Shown here: in pieces, positions 49,598 to 51,913 of the stretch
Position numbering within the stretch: position 1 is the stretch's first letter
How the letters are laid out: every line of letters begins with the position of its first letter
DNA from: Hinthialibacter sp964556895
GTDB lineage: Bacteria; Hinthialibacterota; Hinthialibacteria; Hinthialibacterales; Hinthialibacteraceae
NCBI GenBank assembly: GCA_964556895.1
Contig: CAZKYC010000023.1
Location: 1 to 51,913, forward strand
DNA length: 51,913 bases
Direction of reading: 5' to 3'
Notes under the pieces: generated by a model
Told to the model about the DNA's origin: nothing
The model's database searches: none
What the model saw: the letters and a program-made list of their open reading frames with translations, nothing else
Made by a program: the position numbers and the translations under genes

Positions 49598-51586
49598 TTG
49601 AAATCAAGGCCGTCATTAAACGATCCACAACGGGCCGCCGTGACCCACACTGACGGCCCGCTTCTCGTGCTCGCGGGCGCCGGCAGCGGCAAGACCGGCG
49701 TGATTACCCACCGCATCGCCCATCTCATTAAGACCGGCGCTGCGCCCAGCTCGATTCTCGCGCTGACCTTTACCAATAAAGCCGCCAATGAAATGCGCGA
49801 GCGTGTGCACGGGCTAATTGGCGCAAAAGCCAAAAACGTCACGCTATCGACTTTTCACTCGCTAGGGCTTAAAATTCTTCGCCGAAACGCCCGCGCGGCG
49901 GGGCTGCGGCGAGACTTTGTTATCTATAACGAGGGCGACCAGATGTCGTTGGTGCGCACGCTCATACGAGAGCATCCCCAACGGCGGGAGAAGTTCGACC
50001 CTGGCATCGTCTTATCGCGCATCAGCCGCGTCAAAAACCGCCGCTCGGGCGGGGCGGACGCATCGGGCCAATACGGCGATAAATATGACCTGATCTTCGA
50101 GGACATTTATGACCGCTACCACCGCTCGTTGAAAGCCTGTCAAGCGGTCGATTTTGACGACCTGATTTTAAAGCCGATTCAACTTCTTGAAACCAACAAG
50201 GAGGTGTTGGCGAACATACGCGATGTAATTCAACATGTTCTTGTCGATGAATACCAAGACACCAATGCGGGTCAGTATCGCCTGTTGCGGCTGCTGGCGG
50301 GCGACGGCAAGTCGTTGTGCGTCGTCGGCGATGACGACCAGTCTATCTACGGCTGGCGCGGCGCCGAGGTGGGCAACATTCTGCGCTTTGAGAAAGATTT
50401 TTCTAACGCCCGCGTGATTAAACTCGAACAGAACTACCGCTCAACTCAGTTGATTCTCGACGCCGCCCACCATGTCATTCAAAACAACAACCAGCGCCAG
50501 TCAAAAAAACTGTGGACCGACCGCGGCCGGGGGCGCTATATCGATGCGTTTATGGCGAAAGACGAAGCCGACGAGGCCAAGACAGTCGCCTGGCGCATCC
50601 AGGAAATCCATGACCGCACCGACGCGCCCTGGAAGACCTTCGCCGTACTTTACCGCAGCAACGTCCAGTCGCGCGCGATTGAATCCGCCTTGCGCCTAGC
50701 GGGCGTCCCCTACAACGTCGCGGGCGGGTATGAGTATTTCGAGCGCAAGGAAGTCAAAGACCTGATTGCGTATCTGCGCGTGATCGCTAACCCGAATGAC
50801 GATCTAAACCTGCTGCGCATTATCAACTTCCCCCGGCGCGGCGTTGGCGATCAAACCATCGCACGGCTGACTGAACAGGCCGAACAAACCCAAAAGAGCA
50901 TCTTCCACACCATCGCCCACTTCAGTCATGAAGACCTGCCCAAAGCCGCCAAGGACGGGCTGTTTGAGTTTATGGCATTGATCAATGATGCGCGTGATTT
51001 GTCGAAAAGAGGGAAACAATCTGAGGTCGTGCGCGCCGTCATTGAACGCAGCCGTTATCGTGAGTCTTTGCTCGAAGCCTATGAAGAAGCGCTGGCCGCC
51101 CAGATGAAAATTGAGTTAGTCGAAGAACTCGCTTCGGCGGCGTCGGCCTACGAACAACAAAACCAGCGCCCCACATTGATTGGCTTTCTTGATTCCATTG
51201 CGCTGGATGATGAAGCCTATGGTGATACTGACAAAAAGCAATTCAGCGACAACGCGGTGTTGTTGGCAACGCTGCACAGCGCCAAGGGGCTGGAGTTTCC
51301 TTATGTGTTTTTGTGTGGGTTGGAAGAAGACCTGCTGCCCCACGCGCGCGCGGTGAGAGACAACACCGAGGTCGATGAAGAACGCCGCCTGTGTTATGTC
51401 GGCATGACCCGCGCCAAGTCTCACCTGACGCTGAGTTTCGCTGACGAACGCAACCAATACGGCCGCCGCGCCAAGCGTACGCCCTCGCGTTTTTTGAAGG
51501 AAATTCCTGACACGTATCTCTGTAAACAATTCAGCCACAGCGAATATTTCTTTGACCTGCAGCGCAAGACGAATGGGAAGAAGTAA
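49598..51586 (+). CDS. UvrD/Rep-family DNA helicase
   Basis: ATP-dependent 3'-5' helicase, superfamily 1. AGAGSGKT (Lys32), LTFTNKAANEMRERV, STFHSLGLKILRR, DEYQDTN (from Asp217), GDDDQSIYGWRGA, QNYRSTQLIL, HSAKGLEFPYVFL and VGMTRAK cover motifs I to VI. At 662 residues it is nearer Rep/PcrA length than RecB. Start TTG 49598 is preceded by GAGGGA at suitable spacing; no ATG fits. DNA repair or replication restart. Adjacent genes are unrelated. Confidence 0.95.
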   Translation: MKSRPSLNDPQRAAVTHTDGPLLVLAGAGSGKTGVITHRIAHLIKTGAAPSSILALTFTNKAANEMRERVHGLIGAKAKNVTLSTFHSLGLKILRRNARAAGLRRDFVIYNEGDQMSLVRTLIREHPQRREKFDPGIVLSRISRVKNRRSGGADASGQYGDKYDLIFEDIYDRYHRSLKACQAVDFDDLILKPIQLLETNKEVLANIRDVIQHVLVDEYQDTNAGQYRLLRLLAGDGKSLCVVGDDDQSIYGWRGAEVGNILRFEKDFSNARVIKLEQNYRSTQLILDAAHHVIQNNNQRQSKKLWTDRGRGRYIDAFMAKDEADEAKTVAWRIQEIHDRTDAPWKTFAVLYRSNVQSRAIESALRLAGVPYNVAGGYEYFERKEVKDLIAYLRVIANPNDDLNLLRIINFPRRGVGDQTIARLTEQAEQTQKSIFHTIAHFSHEDLPKAAKDGLFEFMALINDARDLSKRGKQSEVVRAVIERSRYRESLLEAYEEALAAQMKIELVEELASAASAYEQQNQRPTLIGFLDSIALDDEAYGDTDKKQFSDNAVLLATLHSAKGLEFPYVFLCGLEEDLLPHARAVRDNTEVDEERRLCYVGMTRAKSHLTLSFADERNQYGRRAKRTPSRFLKEIPDTYLCKQFSHSEYFFDLQRKTNGKK

Positions 51587-51667
51587 TGGGGTTTGGAGTG
51601 TGGGCGTACCCACCATACGAAAATCAATTCACCGCAGCGTTATTCAATGCAGCGATGAATTTCATTC

Positions 51668-51874
51668 TTATGATGTAGGTGTTACATAGACGCGTTCACT
51701 TTTTAACAAATCGCGAGAATCACTGAGGCAGGCTTGTCTATCTTGAATTGTGATATGGTCGTATTCAGCCAATAGTTGGTCAGACGTCCAGCCACGGGCC
51801 AATAGGCCAATAATAAATTCAACAGATAAACGAGTGCCTTTGATAAACGGCTTGCCTGCTAGAGCGTTTGTCAA
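51668..51874 (-). pseudogene. DUF433 antitoxin-like gene, 5' end replaced by a mobile repeat
   Basis: The body reads GKPFIKGTRLSVEFIIGLLA and later YDHITIQDRQACL, a clear DUF433 (VapB-type antitoxin) match. Family members carry about 10-15 residues before GKP (an I-x-x-x-P-x-x-x-GGKP block). Here that block is missing: the frame enters MITE copy 3 immediately, and the only start is a TTG inside the repeat encoding TNALA. No adjacent toxin is in view. The gene is probably truncated by the insertion, though the minus-strand frame stays open to the window edge. Confidence 0.7.
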
Positions 51875-51913
51875 AAAAATGTGCGTAAAGCGCGCCCGTA
51901 TCCGCCGCGGCGG
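51860..51913 (+). repeat. MITE-like element, copy 3 (cut by window end)
   Basis: Starts with the same TAGAGCGTTTGTCA and continues as copy 1, including the CCGCCGCGGCGG palindrome half, up to the window edge. It lies in the 5' end of the DUF433 frame. Confidence 0.75.

Noticed and set aside
51600..51613. GTGGG-CGTA-CCCAC hairpin after the UvrD gene
   Set aside because: Five-base stem without a T run, too weak to call a terminator.
1..51913. CRISPR arrays, tRNA and rRNA genes
   Set aside because: No regularly spaced direct repeats and no cloverleaf with tRNA consensus loops or rRNA signature were seen by eye; a covariance search would be needed to exclude short RNA genes.

Overview
The window looks like a chromosomal segment (roughly 50% G+C by eye) from an uncultured, Gram-negative-type bacterium with a planctomycete-like gene repertoire. 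It has a PSCyt1/DUF1549/DUF1553 protein next to a DUF1501 protein, many Tat-exported sugar enzymes, Gfo/Idh/MocA oxidoreductases, xylose-isomerase-like TIM barrels, DUF1080 domains, a XylR-type AraC regulator and a GspG-like pseudopilin. Planctomycetota fit, but so do neighbouring candidate lineages (Poribacteria, Hydrogenedentota, Sumerlaeota, Hinthialibacterota). Without rRNA or universal markers I cannot choose. I saw no tRNA, rRNA, CRISPR array, prophage or transposase gene.

Layout. 0-8.7 kb (+): the cytochrome-type/DUF1501 pair, a 1093-residue secreted protein built from repeated beta-sandwich modules, and a pseudopilin. 8.8-19 kb (-): a two-domain fasciclin protein, a galM-galE-galT Leloir operon ending in an exported TIM-barrel isomerase, a secreted protein, a XylR-type regulator and a Tat-exported oxidoreductase. 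19-26 kb: a beta-CASP metallo-hydrolase, a membrane protein with a Cys-rich tail, another exported oxidoreductase, an orphan HTH antitoxin-like gene, an RRM-like/DEAD-box helicase and an exported TIM barrel. 26.2-31.3 kb (+): a tight six-gene operon (gmhB, an HldA-like kinase, cupin, DapA-type aldolase, FGGY kinase, class II aldolase), followed by a HAD phosphatase. 32-40.6 kb: vWA lipoprotein, metalloprotease, zinc-ribbon protein, DJ-1/PfpI protein, PQQ-type propeller, YaaA and a secreted 2-epimerase. 40.7-49.5 kb (+): TIM barrels, a ManA-like cupin, Gfo/Idh/MocA, a D-psicose/tagatose-type 3-epimerase and a tandem DUF1080 protein. 49.6 kb to the end: a UvrD/Rep helicase and a DUF433 gene whose 5' end is cut by a repeat.

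How it fits together. The dominant theme is breakdown of oligosaccharides and rare sugars, much of it outside the cytoplasm. The 43-49.5 kb cluster has the parts of the 3-keto-glycoside beta-elimination route: a Gfo/Idh/MocA dehydrogenase, an isomerase-fold lyase and a DUF1080 hydratase. The 26-31 kb operon may process a phosphorylated ketose or heptose. The Leloir genes handle galactose.

The least expected signals are non-coding. There is a roughly 105-bp inverted-repeat element (three copies), each copy abutting or cutting a gene end. There is also a family of three-way-junction structured repeats (four copies) whose outer stems differ in sequence but still pair, and several hairpin repeats between genes.
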